Part shown: positions 45,771 to 54,393 of the stretch, in pieces | Position numbering within the stretch: position 1 is the first letter of the stretch | How the letters are laid out: every line of letters begins with the position of its first letter | IMG/VR virus record: IMGVR_UViG_3300044981_000063 | Span: 1-55,748 of that record | Direction: 5' to 3' (one strand) | Length of the DNA stretch: 55,748 nucleotides | Origin: a virus | Notes under the pieces: generated by a model | Told to the model about the DNA's origin: nothing | The model's input: the letters and a program-made list of their open reading frames with translations, nothing else | Database searches by the model: none | Position numbers and translations under genes: made by a program

Positions 45771-48009
45771 TTGCTATCTCTCTTGCTCGAAGGGCCGTGC
45801 CGGCCAGGTTGTCGTGATGGGTGACGGCATGTCCGGTCATGGCCGCATGATGAGTCAAACTGTCGCTGCGCAATTTTGCATCGACCGCCGCCGCCTTGAC
45901 CGTGGTGTTCATGGCTTCGATGTTGAGCCGCATGTTGTTCAGTTGCGATTCCGTCCATTGGATCTGCGCGTCGTTCATCTCGCTCTTGGCTTTGGCGAAG
46001 TTCAGCATTGCGGTGGTATAGGCCTGCAGTTCCTGGGCTCTCGTTAGGCCAAGCTTGGACTTGGATTCCTGCACCCTGAATTGTAATTCCTGCGCTTCCT
46101 GGTTCGCCTTCATCATCTCAGGCGTTGGCTGCGGCGGAGGCATTTTCTCCGGCAGGAAGTCATCAATCCTTGGGATTTGCGCTGCCTCGAATAAATACCG
46201 CTCGGCCGCCAAAGGATTGACCAGCGGATTGTTCTTGGCCCTGTCGACGATGAGTGCGGCCCGCGTGATCCGCTGCATGTCCGAAACCATGGTGGGATCG
46301 GCCACCGGTTCCACCCCGCCGCCCAACCGGTAATCTTCCGGCGTCACGACAAACCACGAATCACCCACCCGGTAGCGCTTGTCTTCGTCCAGATAGGTGC
46401 GGTTGAGCTTGTAAAGCTTGGAAAGCTCGGATTTGAGGGCCCGGAATATCCGCTTGTAGATCGCGGTGTAGACCTTCATGCCCTGGTCGACGAGGGCGAG
46501 CATGGTTGTGGGGGGCGTATTCGCCATTGAAACGTCACCGGTCAGCACATCCTGGATAGACGCCACTTCCTTGCCGGCGCTGATGAGCAGGCCCAGCAAC
46601 TCGAATAGCACTTGGTTCGGACCAGGCCACGGGATGGTGTAAATGTTGTCCCGGATTGCAGAGCCTTTATTGTTGACCGGTTTATATTCGCCCAGCGAGA
46701 AATTCGTGGTGCCGGCCTGAAGCGATAGACCCGTCCCGATAAAGCCGCCGCCCGCGATCTGCAGATGCCCGGCGTCAAACATCTGGTTGAGGGTGGTATT
46801 GATGGCTTCATTCAGGGGTTTGAGAAAATGCCCAAAGCCGCAGGGATATGAGCCGCCTTTCGGATTGGGCAAGAACCTATAAAGCGTATAATTTTCAATT
46901 GGTTGGATGCGCTTCAATCCGCCGTCCTTGGCAATCTCAATTCCATCCTCTTCGTACCGCGCTACAATACGCACAACCTCGGCACTGCGCTGGTGGACCG
47001 TGACGATGATCGGCTCGGCATAACCGTCTCCGTCTAAATCAAACCGTCGGTGCTGCTCCAGGAAGGTATGCGGGGCCGAGGTGTCATTGGGATCAGGCGG
47101 CGGGGCGCCGTTGTTATTGGCCGGCGCAGATGCCACGTCGCCAGGACCATACATCTGCGGCAGGAACATTTCGTCGTCCCGCTCGAATTCCTCGATCTCA
47201 TGGGGGTAGAGGGATTGTATCTCGGTATGGCGGGGGGCGGACTCGAATGATCTGGCGTCCATGTTCCAGACCAAGTTCATCAGGTCGACCACCTCGCTGG
47301 CGTTACAATCCTTGCGGAAATCCCGGTAGGTCTTCCGTATCCCGCCGCCCACGATCGGGATTTGATGCAGCATCCCATCGGTCTGCTCCTCCCAATAATC
47401 CATCTCATCGAGAAGCTGATATGACATGTGGCCGCCGATGCGCTCGGCACGCCGCGCCTTGGCCCCTGGTGCGATCAGCCAGACCGGTTGGCCATTGGCG
47501 TCGAGCTTGGGAGCCCCATCTGGGGTCCCGTCCTGGGTGGCTGCAGTGCCTTTGTCGTCGCCCCATACCGCGCCCTTGGCAATAGACCGGTTGGGAACCA
47601 GGGCCGGATAAGCCACGGCGCCGAAGCGCATGGCGGCGCTGGTGATGAGGGGGAAGATGATGTTGCTCGCGTCCTGCCATGGGTAAGACTTTGGCGGCGC
47701 CTTCTGGGTGGCAAAATTCAGGGCGTTATCGGCCTCGTCCTTCCATTCCGCCCGGCTTTGCTCGTCGATGTTGTATTCGCGGACGACCAACTGGCCCAGT
47801 TCGGATAGCGTCTCCCGGTCTATTTCCCGGGCGATATTGTGATTGTCGATCCACTTGACGAGGCGCTTTTTGATGGCAGCAGCTGTTTCCTTCTTGGGCT
47901 GCGCCGCGGCCTCATCCAGCCCCTCTTCCTCATCCACATAGTCGCCGCTCTCGGGCAATTCCGAAAGCCTGGCAAGACCAGAGGCGCGGCTGGATTCCAT
48001 TGGCGGCAT
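45604..48009 (-). CDS. Portal protein, P22-type
   Basis: An 801-residue portal. WIDNHNIAREIDRETLSELG near the N-terminus and IAGGGFIGTGLSLQAGTTNF, RFLPNPKGGSYPCGFGHFLK and RNYLDEDKRYRVGDSWFVV-type segments follow the order of large podovirus portals. It forms the dodecameric ring for DNA entry and exit. The C-terminal 150 residues are a low-complexity Gly/Ser/Ala/Pro tail that is overprinted by the 45420 gene. ATG at 48009. Confidence 0.8.
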   Translation of the reverse strand: MPPMESSRASGLARLSELPESGDYVDEEEGLDEAAAQPKKETAAAIKKRLVKWIDNHNIAREIDRETLSELGQLVVREYNIDEQSRAEWKDEADNALNFATQKAPPKSYPWQDASNIIFPLITSAAMRFGAVAYPALVPNRSIAKGAVWGDDKGTAATQDGTPDGAPKLDANGQPVWLIAPGAKARRAERIGGHMSYQLLDEMDYWEEQTDGMLHQIPIVGGGIRKTYRDFRKDCNASEVVDLMNLVWNMDARSFESAPRHTEIQSLYPHEIEEFERDDEMFLPQMYGPGDVASAPANNNGAPPPDPNDTSAPHTFLEQHRRFDLDGDGYAEPIIVTVHQRSAEVVRIVARYEEDGIEIAKDGGLKRIQPIENYTLYRFLPNPKGGSYPCGFGHFLKPLNEAINTTLNQMFDAGHLQIAGGGFIGTGLSLQAGTTNFSLGEYKPVNNKGSAIRDNIYTIPWPGPNQVLFELLGLLISAGKEVASIQDVLTGDVSMANTPPTTMLALVDQGMKVYTAIYKRIFRALKSELSKLYKLNRTYLDEDKRYRVGDSWFVVTPEDYRLGGGVEPVADPTMVSDMQRITRAALIVDRAKNNPLVNPLAAERYLFEAAQIPRIDDFLPEKMPPPQPTPEMMKANQEAQELQFRVQESKSKLGLTRAQELQAYTTAMLNFAKAKSEMNDAQIQWTESQLNNMRLNIEAMNTTVKAAAVDAKLRSDSLTHHAAMTGHAVTHHDNLAGTALRAREIANERPADGGRPDDSGGGASAAAISQPASGGDEGSGLSGLASQPDNAGLPTLPGPSQ

Positions 48010-48039
48010 GTCATGGTCCCCGGAAGGTGTAGTGAACCT

Positions 48040-48186
48040 TTAGCGCGTCCGGCGAGAGTTTGCACGGGCTTCGGCTATGGAGCGGCCAATATAGGATGGC
48101 GGTGGCGGCTGACGCTTCCAGGGAAACTTACCGGGGATGCGGATGGCGCGCGGCGGGAAGATGCGGTGCCAGAGGGCGGAGATCAC
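48040..48186 (-). CDS. 48-residue basic protein, GTG start
   Basis: GTG at 48186 overlaps the stop of the KTSC gene as GTGA and has GGAGAAG upstream. The product begins MISALWHRIFPPRAIRIPGK, is rich in Arg and Pro, and ends 30 bases before the portal ATG. No recognised family. Supported by gene packing and the ribosome site. Confidence 0.55.
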   Translation of the reverse strand: MISALWHRIFPPRAIRIPGKFPWKRQPPPPSYIGRSIAEARANSRRTR

Positions 48187-48416
48187 TTCCGCTTCTCCGG
48201 GTGGCCAACCTCAGTGTGGTTGTGATTGGCCTTGATCTTGGAATTGTAGAACGACCCAGGCGATGCCGCACCGGTGAAAGCGGCGTACTTTTCGATGGAA
48301 ACTCCGTCGTAATCGTAGGTCTTGCCGCTGTGGAGCTTGACCCGAAGCTTTCCAGTAGCTTGGTCATAGCCGTGGCCGGCGATGACGGACGAGCCTTGGA
48401 CGGGTTCGAGTTTCAT
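48183..48416 (-). CDS. KTSC-domain protein
   Basis: A 77-residue protein with the KTSC pattern: SSVIAGHGYDQATGKLRVKL, then SGKTYDYDGVSIEKYAAF, ASPGSFYNSKIKANH. In larger proteins this domain is a small nucleic-acid or protein-binding module; in phages it is often stand-alone beside packaging genes. Function unknown. Confidence 0.7.
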   Translation of the reverse strand: MKLEPVQGSSVIAGHGYDQATGKLRVKLHSGKTYDYDGVSIEKYAAFTGAASPGSFYNSKIKANHNHTEVGHPEKRK

Positions 48417-48418
48417 GA

Positions 48419-48691
48419 TCAGCCAGTCTTTCCAGCCGGATCGGCACTGACCTCGGCGGTGATTTTATGGGCCAGAAGATTGACACCGGCTACGAGGAAG
48501 TGTCGGTGTGCTCGACCCGGGGCCCAGTCTGTTACGACATCGCCGTTGCCTTGAACCGCGGCAAGTCCCAACCCGACGATTTCGCCACGTCGCGCCTCTT
48601 CGAGATACTCTTCGAGCATTTCAATGACGCCCTTGCACGGCTCACCGGTATTTATGACCGCGCCGTGAAGTGCCTTGATTTCAGCGGTCAT
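48419..48691 (-). CDS. Hypothetical protein of the packaging region
   Basis: A 90-residue protein: KGVIEMLEEYLEEARRGEIV, then TDWAPGRAHRHFLVAGVNLLAHKI. This pair of segments recurs in small phage proteins near portal genes. The His-rich central region may bind metal. Function unknown. Confidence 0.65.
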   Translation of the reverse strand: MTAEIKALHGAVINTGEPCKGVIEMLEEYLEEARRGEIVGLGLAAVQGNGDVVTDWAPGRAHRHFLVAGVNLLAHKITAEVSADPAGKTG

Positions 48692-48700
48692 TGGCCGCCC

Positions 48701-48922
48701 TTACGGCGCGGTTAGCTTGGCGGTCACTTCGGCCTGCATGGCATCGACGGCATCGCCCAGCGGCTGCAAATCAACCGGTGCCGGATTGCTGGGGAGCGCG
48801 ATAAGCTGATCCAGGGACGCCTTCAAGGCGGTGAGCTTGGTCTGAACGGTGGCGAGGTCCATCATGATTTTGACTCCGATGAGAATGAGGATGAAGAGGA
48901 ATATCGTGGCTATGGTTAGCAT
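48701..48922 (-). CDS. Membrane-anchored coiled-coil protein
   Basis: A 73-residue protein. The ATG at 48922 has GGAGC upstream. An N-terminal hydrophobic segment (LTIATIFLFILILIGVKIMM) anchors it; the rest is helical (VQTKLTALKASLDQLIALP) like a small coiled coil. Topology suggests an inner-membrane protein with a cytoplasmic or periplasmic coil; role unknown. Confidence 0.6.
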   Translation of the reverse strand: MLTIATIFLFILILIGVKIMMDLATVQTKLTALKASLDQLIALPSNPAPVDLQPLGDAVDAMQAEVTAKLTAP

Positions 48923-48947
48923 GGAATTTGCTCCGGGAGAATGGGGA

Positions 48948-49205
48948 TCATGGGCACCCCGTAGAGCCAAGAAGCCGCCCGGCACCGCTTTCGATCGCCC
49001 ATGTATATGCAGTCGGCATCAAACCGTCTGGAACAATAACCAACTCAAAGCCATGAACGGCCTGTAATTGCCTGGCATTCATCGCATTCCCTCGGGTGGT
49101 GTAAAGCTTGATGCAGTGCAGATAGAGGATTCCAAGTCGGCATGCAGCATCGTCCAAGGACGTTTCTGACAAGTCGCAGGCGGTTGGCATCATCTCAAAT
49201 TGCAT
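48948..49205 (-). CDS. Hypothetical protein
   Basis: An 85-residue protein. ATG at 49205 shares bases with the stop of the 49205-49390 gene (TGATG). LHCIKLYTTRGNAMNARQLQ and VIVPDGLMPTAYTW are its main features; no domain recognised. It sits between the terminase-side genes and the small membrane protein. Confidence 0.5.
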   Translation of the reverse strand: MQFEMMPTACDLSETSLDDAACRLGILYLHCIKLYTTRGNAMNARQLQAVHGFELVIVPDGLMPTAYTWAIESGAGRLLGSTGCP

Positions 49206-49390
49206 CACTTTCCCGTTTCCTGCCGAAAGCGGTCCCATGCTACGCGCTCGGGTTCGGACGGCATTCTCTCTTGGTCTGGCCCCCCATGCTGGACGGCTCG
49301 TTCTAAGGCGGCTTTATCAGTCAGAAAATGCCGATCCCGCTCAACAGAATCTAATGCCTCTTTCCTTTTCCGGCTCATCAAAACTGTCAT
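49205..49390 (-). CDS. Small hypothetical protein
   Basis: A 61-residue hydrophilic, charged protein (MTVLMSRKRKEALDSVERD, RFRQETGK), mostly helical. The ATG at 49390 lies just after the terminase stop. No recognised family; possibly a packaging accessory. Confidence 0.5.
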   Translation of the reverse strand: MTVLMSRKRKEALDSVERDRHFLTDKAALERAVQHGGPDQERMPSEPERVAWDRFRQETGK

Positions 49391-49391
49391 C

Positions 49392-50864
49392 TTAATACCC
49401 CGTCACGCGACTTCTTCCGGTCATATCACGCTGGCGGTTTACCGGGAAGTCGTCGGGGACAAAACTGCGTGTCAGGCCGGCTCCGAATAGCTGCGCCGCC
49501 CTATATTCTAGCCCATCCATCAAATCGCTAGCAGGATGATTTTTCTCTGGTTCGTCGCTGAATCTTTCCGTGTGCGTGGCCATGCGGCGGTAATGATAGC
49601 CGCCCAAGAATGCCTTGCGAATGTTGGTGCAGCGCGGGTGCAGGACAAACCGCGGCTCGCCATTGTCGCCCAGTGTGCGCAGGGCCTTGCGCATGGATTC
49701 AAGGCGAAGCGCGAGGTTCTGGTCGCCGCCCTCGATCATGATGCCCTTACCATGAAGGATGTCGAAACAAGTCTTTTCGTCGGTCTGAGCGCGCTGCTGG
49801 CCGGCTGGGTCGCCGAGATCGTCATATTCTACCTTGGCACCGCGGAAAGATCGGCCACAATGCTCAAGCGCCTGGTCCGAGAAGCGGTCAATGCCCATGC
49901 CATCAGCTATCAGTTCATCGAATATCACCCATTGGCCATTCGGCAGCACTTGGCCGAGAGACATAGCTGGCGTGAGCCCAAAATCCCATTGGCGAAGGAT
50001 AGGTCGCCCTGGGACCGGCTCTTTGGCCTTGAGGTGTATTTCGTCCCGGAACTCAGGAAATACCGCTTTGTCGTCCGACACGAAGCCATAGCGGCCTTCA
50101 ATGTAGACTTTCTTCCATTCGGAGGATTTTCCGATCCCGAGGCGCTGGTAATAGCCTGCTGGTAGATTGGGCAGGTTCTCCGCGTTCGGTGCCAGTCCAG
50201 ACGGTTGGTGGAATATCCGGGCGAAGTCGCTGGCTTTGGTAATTCCGGGCGGCAGAGCGCCTACGTTTCTCAGTTCCTCGAAATCCTTGAGCCAGTCGCC
50301 GTCCTCGAAGAACTTATACCACTTGGAATCCACGTCCGGCGGGTTGGTGTCCATCCATACCCCAGACCAAGTGCAGCCGCCGTCTATGGTGCCAGGATAG
50401 CGGCCGCACCGGCCCATAAGCGCCTCGATGATCGGCCATGGTATTTCGCGCGCCTCATTGACCCACCCGCCAGTGAGATCGAGGGAAAGCAGCTTTTTGA
50501 CATCGTCGGGCTGATCGAGTCCGCGGAACAGAACCTCGAATTCCACGCCGGCAAAGGCCTTGACCACATAGCGGGCGTCTGTCTCGTACCAGCGCCCGAA
50601 ATACTGCGGGGGAAGCCATTGGTGGAAGGTTCGGATCGTCGTATCACGCAGTTCCCTCGCGGTGTTCCGCACGACCGCCCAGCGAGTACGGCGGACGCCG
50701 TCTGGACCAGGGCGCTGCTGCTGTGCGCGATAGGGCACCTCGACCACGCAACCGGATGACTTTCCGCTGCCTAGAGGTCCAATAAGACCGCGCAGAAAGG
50801 CGTCGGAATTGCTGAAGTGTCCGATGGTGGGCGCATTGCCGTAATCATAGCTAATGCTCGGCAT
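49392..50864 (-). CDS. terL: Terminase large subunit
   Basis: A 490-residue packaging ATPase-nuclease. Walker A GPLGSGKS is at residues 29-36; Walker B-type GGWVNEAREIP follows, with the catalytic glutamate in NEARE. The C-terminal nuclease contains RQWDFGL, YDDLGDPAGQQR and HPASDLMDGLEYR, with the metal-binding aspartates. It cuts concatemers and drives DNA through the portal. The small subunit is at 53834-54313. Confidence 0.9.
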   Translation of the reverse strand: MPSISYDYGNAPTIGHFSNSDAFLRGLIGPLGSGKSSGCVVEVPYRAQQQRPGPDGVRRTRWAVVRNTARELRDTTIRTFHQWLPPQYFGRWYETDARYVVKAFAGVEFEVLFRGLDQPDDVKKLLSLDLTGGWVNEAREIPWPIIEALMGRCGRYPGTIDGGCTWSGVWMDTNPPDVDSKWYKFFEDGDWLKDFEELRNVGALPPGITKASDFARIFHQPSGLAPNAENLPNLPAGYYQRLGIGKSSEWKKVYIEGRYGFVSDDKAVFPEFRDEIHLKAKEPVPGRPILRQWDFGLTPAMSLGQVLPNGQWVIFDELIADGMGIDRFSDQALEHCGRSFRGAKVEYDDLGDPAGQQRAQTDEKTCFDILHGKGIMIEGGDQNLALRLESMRKALRTLGDNGEPRFVLHPRCTNIRKAFLGGYHYRRMATHTERFSDEPEKNHPASDLMDGLEYRAAQLFGAGLTRSFVPDDFPVNRQRDMTGRSRVTGY

Positions 50865-51160
50865 CAGCCTGCCTGCGACTGCTTGATCCTCGGCGGCATG
50901 TCGGTGCGCCGCGGTGCCTTCGCATCGATCGTGATGTAAGGCCTGGCGCCAACAGGATTGGGCCCGCGGGCGGTCTGCTTGCCGGCATGTTCGCCGCTCA
51001 GGATCGTCACGATCCGCCAGTTCCGGTTGAAGACCTCGATGCGGATCTTACCCGCCCGAGCCAACTGGGAAAGCCCAACGCCGTCGATTTCCGTATTCTT
51101 GGGGCAGCGCTCGCCTGCAGCAGCAATGGCGCAGATGCGGTCGAATAGCTTGTCAGCCAT
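50864..51160 (-). CDS. Small winged-helix-like phage protein
   Basis: A 98-residue protein. The ATG at 51160 has GAGAGG upstream; the longer frame is rejected. RICAIAAAGERCPKNTEIDG, SQLARAGKIRIEVFNRNWRI is a frequent phage motif, resembling a small winged helix. It overlaps the terminase start (TGATG). Possibly a DNA-binding accessory in packaging or regulation. Confidence 0.65.
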   Translation of the reverse strand: MADKLFDRICAIAAAGERCPKNTEIDGVGLSQLARAGKIRIEVFNRNWRIVTILSGEHAGKQTARGPNPVGARPYITIDAKAPRRTDMPPRIKQSQAG

Positions 51161-51164
51161 GGCG

Positions 51165-51593
51165 CTACCTCTCGTTTTTCCAACGGGCAACATGCTCGTC
51201 GGCGATCGGTTTTCCTGTCGGCCCACGGCACGTTAGGCCCGGCGATGCCCCGCATTTGGGACAAGTCCGGCGACGGCGATAGTCGTTCGCTCGGCTTTCA
51301 GGCCTTGGCCTTTCATGGGCCATAATACCGGTTTCGATATATTCCTGTTCGCGGATGGCAAAGCCTTTGGGATCGCGGCGCAGGTCTTCATCATACCAGC
51401 CTATGCGCCAGCTTGTCGCCATATCGTCATCAACGAACGGAGGACAATCGTGCAGTGTCAGTCCGATGGCCCGGGCGGCGCGGCCCTCCCGAGTGACAAG
51501 ATGCAACGTCTTTAAGTGAGCCTTCGCAGCCGAGCCAGCCCCTAAAATGGAATCGATTTGCGCATCCGTCATCATAAGGCCAGAAAGATCCAT
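51165..51593 (-). CDS. Zinc-ribbon protein with RMF-like segment
   Basis: A 142-residue protein; the start could be the ATG at 51572. RAIGLTLHDCPPFVDDD and SWRIGWYDED resemble a ribosome-modulation-factor-like element, and the C-terminal CPKCGASPGLTCRGPTGK, then HVARWKNER, is a zinc knuckle seen at the C-terminus of small phage proteins. Function unknown. Confidence 0.55.
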   Translation of the reverse strand: MDLSGLMMTDAQIDSILGAGSAAKAHLKTLHLVTREGRAARAIGLTLHDCPPFVDDDMATSWRIGWYDEDLRRDPKGFAIREQEYIETGIMAHERPRPESRANDYRRRRTCPKCGASPGLTCRGPTGKPIADEHVARWKNER

Positions 51594-51606
51594 TAGCCGG
51601 TTTCCT

Positions 51607-51831
51607 TTATGTGTCTAGATAGGCGCTATGCGGTCGCCCTGTTACCGGCCCGAGATATTCCCAGCCGCGCCGGCGCATTTCGATGGGTGTAACCGGTCCG
51701 ATCTCATTGCTCGGATACCAAGCGTTGCCCATCCACTCGCAGACTGATGGCATGGATGAGCGTTCGGCATGAAGCCAGTGCCAGCCATGAAAGTCTAAGT
51801 ATTCAGGAGGCGGCCAAGTGCCCTTGGTCAT
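51607..51831 (-). CDS. Small hypothetical protein
   Basis: A 74-residue protein. ATG at 51831 overlaps the previous stop (ATGA). It is Trp-rich (FHGWHWLHAERSSMPSVCEW, GNAWYPSNE) and typical of small accessory phage proteins, with no domain recognised. Confidence 0.55.
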   Translation of the reverse strand: MTKGTWPPPEYLDFHGWHWLHAERSSMPSVCEWMGNAWYPSNEIGPVTPIEMRRRGWEYLGPVTGRPHSAYLDT

Positions 51832-52049
51832 TCTGGGATTTCCATGAATTCTACGAGGTTGGAAACGGTCATAAATCCAACTTTGCGGTCGCCATAGAAG
51901 ATCGCAGACCCAGGGCATGGGAAGAATTGGCCTCGGTTCATAATGACGATATAGGCAACGCGCTGATCATCACGGGCCAAAACCGCGGGTCCGCGCGCAC
52001 CGTCTGGGGCCTGTTCGATCGGATATTCGCTAATTGGCTTCCAGGTCAT
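51828..52049 (-). CDS. Small DUF551-like hypothetical protein
   Basis: A 73-residue protein that begins MTWKPISEYPIEQAPDG, the opening of many small phage proteins of the DUF551 type, followed by a beta-rich body (VAYIVIMNRGQFFPC). ATG at 52049 overlaps the upstream TGA. The family tie is tentative; function unknown. Confidence 0.55.
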   Translation of the reverse strand: MTWKPISEYPIEQAPDGARGPAVLARDDQRVAYIVIMNRGQFFPCPGSAIFYGDRKVGFMTVSNLVEFMEIPE

Positions 52050-52333
52050 CAGTTGCTCCGATTGCTTGGAACGGCTTCGGAATGCTCGCCAATCATACGA
52101 ATGATGTTGCGCTGGTGAAGAGAGCAGGGGCGCGCGTTCGAGGCCAATATCGGACGGACAAATTCGACCTGCATGTCGTGCCCCACGCCGATAGCCCGCG
52201 GCCGCATGCCGAGCAGTACCACACCAGGCGGCCCGCCAAAGCACTCTCCACCGTTATCGCGGCGCCCAATGTTATCCCAGAACTTGCAGTTTCCGCATTG
52301 AGCGGCGAGAGGGTCGTCGGTGATTTGCGGCAT
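52049..52333 (-). CDS. Cys-rich small protein
   Basis: A 94-residue protein with CGNCKFWDN and later single cysteines (CFGGPPG, CSLHQR), a likely zinc or iron-sulphur knuckle at the N-terminus. Starts directly after the 52334 stop. Function unknown. Confidence 0.6.
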   Translation of the reverse strand: MPQITDDPLAAQCGNCKFWDNIGRRDNGGECFGGPPGVVLLGMRPRAIGVGHDMQVEFVRPILASNARPCSLHQRNIIRMIGEHSEAVPSNRSN

Positions 52334-52555
52334 TTACAGCTCCAATATTTCTTCCGGGGTTGTTTTCTCTCCTCGCATGATGGCCAGAAGACCTTCGGAA
52401 AAATCCAACCCCATGTCGCAGGGAATAACAATTGTGACTTCCGCGCCGTTATCTTGATTCCAGACGCGGATAGCGCTGCCTGACTGCGGGACAATTTTCA
52501 ATCCACGCGCGTCGTGCTCGATTGTGACAGGCGTTGCGGAAAGTAATTTGCTCAT
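52334..52555 (-). CDS. Small hypothetical protein
   Basis: A 73-residue beta-rich protein (TIEHDARGLKIVPQSGSAIRV, then TIVIPCDMGLDF). It may form a small beta barrel. No recognised family. Confidence 0.5.
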   Translation of the reverse strand: MSKLLSATPVTIEHDARGLKIVPQSGSAIRVWNQDNGAEVTIVIPCDMGLDFSEGLLAIMRGEKTTPEEILEL

Positions 52556-52557
52556 GG

Positions 52558-52785
52558 CTATTCCTTTTCTGGCTTCTCGTTAAGGATCGCGTCGGGCAAT
52601 TCAACAATATAGGTCTCGCGGCTTATCGGCTCAGGATCACGCCAACCATCGCCCATCCATATCATGGCCTTTCCATTTACCTTGCAAAGATCACCGCGAT
52701 AGAAAGGGCCATCTGTAGGTGGCTCGGTGCGGTCAGGCATCGCATCAAATAGGCCTTGGAAGTGTTCTGCAGCCTTGGTGCTCAT
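52558..52785 (-). CDS. Small hypothetical protein
   Basis: A 75-residue protein with RGDLCKVNGKAMIWMGDGWR, an SH3-like or beta-hairpin pattern. ATG at 52785 overlaps the upstream stop (ATGA). Function unknown. Confidence 0.5.
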   Translation of the reverse strand: MSTKAAEHFQGLFDAMPDRTEPPTDGPFYRGDLCKVNGKAMIWMGDGWRDPEPISRETYIVELPDAILNEKPEKE

Positions 52786-53075
52786 TTGAACATATGCCCG
52801 ATGTAGATTTCATTGCGGCAATTCAAGATGCGCGCAATAGCGGTGTGGTGCATCATTTCGTAACTCGTGGGATTGGTGATCTCGTCTCCCTCCGGGTTCG
52901 AAAACACTTTCCCCCGCTTGACCGCAGGAATCTGAGGACCGTCGCCATAGCGGACCATGCAGTTGCACCGCTCGATTGAGGCGCGCCCCATCATCTTATC
53001 GTAGTCGCGTCCGAGCCCAAGCAAACGCTTAGTGAAGGGGTCGGTGGTCATAGGCACCTCTTCGAGCTTGCTCAC
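52782..53075 (-). CDS. Hypothetical protein
   Basis: A 97-residue protein; the start could be the ATG at 53051. CNCMVRYGDGPQIPAV and MMHHTAIARILNCRN are notable, with several cysteines and histidines. Function unknown. Confidence 0.5.
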   Translation of the reverse strand: MSKLEEVPMTTDPFTKRLLGLGRDYDKMMGRASIERCNCMVRYGDGPQIPAVKRGKVFSNPEGDEITNPTSYEMMHHTAIARILNCRNEIYIGHMFK

Positions 53076-53329
53076 GGCTTACCAGCCAATCCGCAGAATC
53101 CGCCCATTGGTTGATCACGATGAACGCGGTGACGGATTATAGTTACATTTGGATCATCGGGGTCTTGCATCCCGTATAGCGAAGGTCCGCCCCCGAACGG
53201 TTGCCAACGCCACGCCATGCACAAAGAACCAACACACCACATCTCATAAACATCATCTGAATTTCGCTCACCGCGACCGCAATATTGTGGACCGCAGCAC
53301 CGCTTCGTCTTGGCTTCGTCTTCGGTCAC
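53072..53329 (-). CDS. Cys-rich phage protein, GTG start
   Basis: An 85-residue protein. RCCGPQYCGRGERN, then CVGSLCMAWRW, and a closing GGFCGLAGKP follow the arrangement of small phage proteins with four to six metal-binding cysteines. The GTG at 53329 overlaps the stop of the 53326-53472 gene (GTGA). Function unknown. Confidence 0.6.
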   Translation of the reverse strand: MTEDEAKTKRCCGPQYCGRGERNSDDVYEMWCVGSLCMAWRWQPFGGGPSLYGMQDPDDPNVTIIRHRVHRDQPMGGFCGLAGKP

Positions 53330-53472
53330 CAGAATATCCCCCAGTTACGGCAATGAGCGAAAGTATTATGGGCAGCAATGCAGCGTTCACCGCTGGCGTC
53401 AGCCGCCGCAAATGCCCACCAGCAAAAGACGGCGATGATAGCCCAGCCGATTATCTTGGTGGTGATGGTCAT
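53326..53472 (-). CDS. 48-residue membrane or secreted protein
   Basis: ATG at 53472 overlaps the stop of the 53469 gene (ATGA). The product starts MTITTKIIGWAIIAVFCWW and continues AFAAADASG, which reads as a signal peptide or membrane anchor with an AxA site; the remaining 22 residues carry two cysteines. Both junctions fit exactly, which supports the call. Confidence 0.55.
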   Translation of the reverse strand: MTITTKIIGWAIIAVFCWWAFAAADASGERCIAAHNTFAHCRNWGIFW

Positions 53473-53837
53473 GGCGCTGTGCCCTTGAACACCAGTGCCC
53501 GCATGTCTTCCAGATGGGCCTTAGTAGCGCCAAGTTCGCCGCGGTGGTCCTTCATGGCCTCGGGCTTGATCCCGTGCTCCCAGGCAGCATTGACGATGGC
53601 TTGGAGGTAATTGGTGACATCGCCGAGGTTATCGGCGCGCTCCTCGTGGGTCTCCGACAACACTGGCTCCGACACCGCGCCGAAATCGACGGTCTTGAAC
53701 TGCAGCGGCAAGACTGAAACCCGCACGCCATCTGGGCGCCGGGCTGAAACCAGAAGGTGAGTTGAGCCAAAGCTGTCCTGGAAAACCGCTGCGTTCCATT
53801 TCTGGCGGGCGTCATCCGGCCATACTTTCTGGGTCAC
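53469..53837 (-). CDS. Conserved small protein next to TerS, GTG start
   Basis: A 122-residue protein. The GTG at 53837 overlaps the TerS stop (GTGA). THLLVSARRPDGVRVSVLPL and NYLQAIVNAAWEHGIKPEAM are its main blocks; the latter is a helical region seen in other phage proteins near the terminase. Probably a packaging or assembly accessory. Confidence 0.6.
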   Translation of the reverse strand: MTQKVWPDDARQKWNAAVFQDSFGSTHLLVSARRPDGVRVSVLPLQFKTVDFGAVSEPVLSETHEERADNLGDVTNYLQAIVNAAWEHGIKPEAMKDHRGELGATKAHLEDMRALVFKGTAP

Positions 53838-54313
53838 TTCTCATCCCCCTTCGCCGGCCGGTTGTTCATGATGAACTGGATTGGCTCGCCATCTGGGCCA
53901 GAATGTTCAACCCGATCACGCCAAACGCCAGGCTTGCGGTTCTTGAGCCAAAAGATCGCAGCGGTCGTGTCGGGGGGGATGTGCTCAGTGTATGGAACTA
54001 TCACCGGCTTCGTCTTGCCCTGGAATATCTTGACTGCAGGATGGCTGTAACCGGTGGCCTTTTTGAACAGCCTGCCTTCTACCATTTCATCACAAAGCTC
54101 TTTGCCGCGCTTTAGGGCTTCCGAAAAAGCCGGGTGGGCATGCTTCCAGCGATAGAGGGTGATGATACCAACCTCAAGGAAATCAGCGATTTCCGCGTCG
54201 GTCGCGCCGAGCGCTGTTAAGCCTTTGGCTTGCTTTATGAAATCAGGGCGGAATTTTGTGGGGCGACCGCGCTTAGTCTCAGCGGTTGGTTTTGCCGATG
54301 CGGCGCGAGGCAT
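53834..54313 (-). CDS. terS: Terminase small subunit
   Basis: A 159-residue protein: KRGRPTKFRPDFIKQAKGL, then GATDAEIADFLEVGIITLYRW (helix-turn-helix), GYSHPAVKIFQG, and the TAAIFWLKNRKPGVWRDR motif seen in many phage small terminase subunits. It recognises phage DNA and starts packaging with TerL (49392-50864). The separation from TerL by about 3 kb is larger than usual. Confidence 0.85.
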   Translation of the reverse strand: MPRAASAKPTAETKRGRPTKFRPDFIKQAKGLTALGATDAEIADFLEVGIITLYRWKHAHPAFSEALKRGKELCDEMVEGRLFKKATGYSHPAVKIFQGKTKPVIVPYTEHIPPDTTAAIFWLKNRKPGVWRDRVEHSGPDGEPIQFIMNNRPAKGDEK

Positions 54314-54393
54314 TCGATTGGCCTGTCTGTCTGATCTTCCTGATTCCTATGGATATGCGGGGCGCGGGGGAAATGCAAATGGCTGCGGGGAAT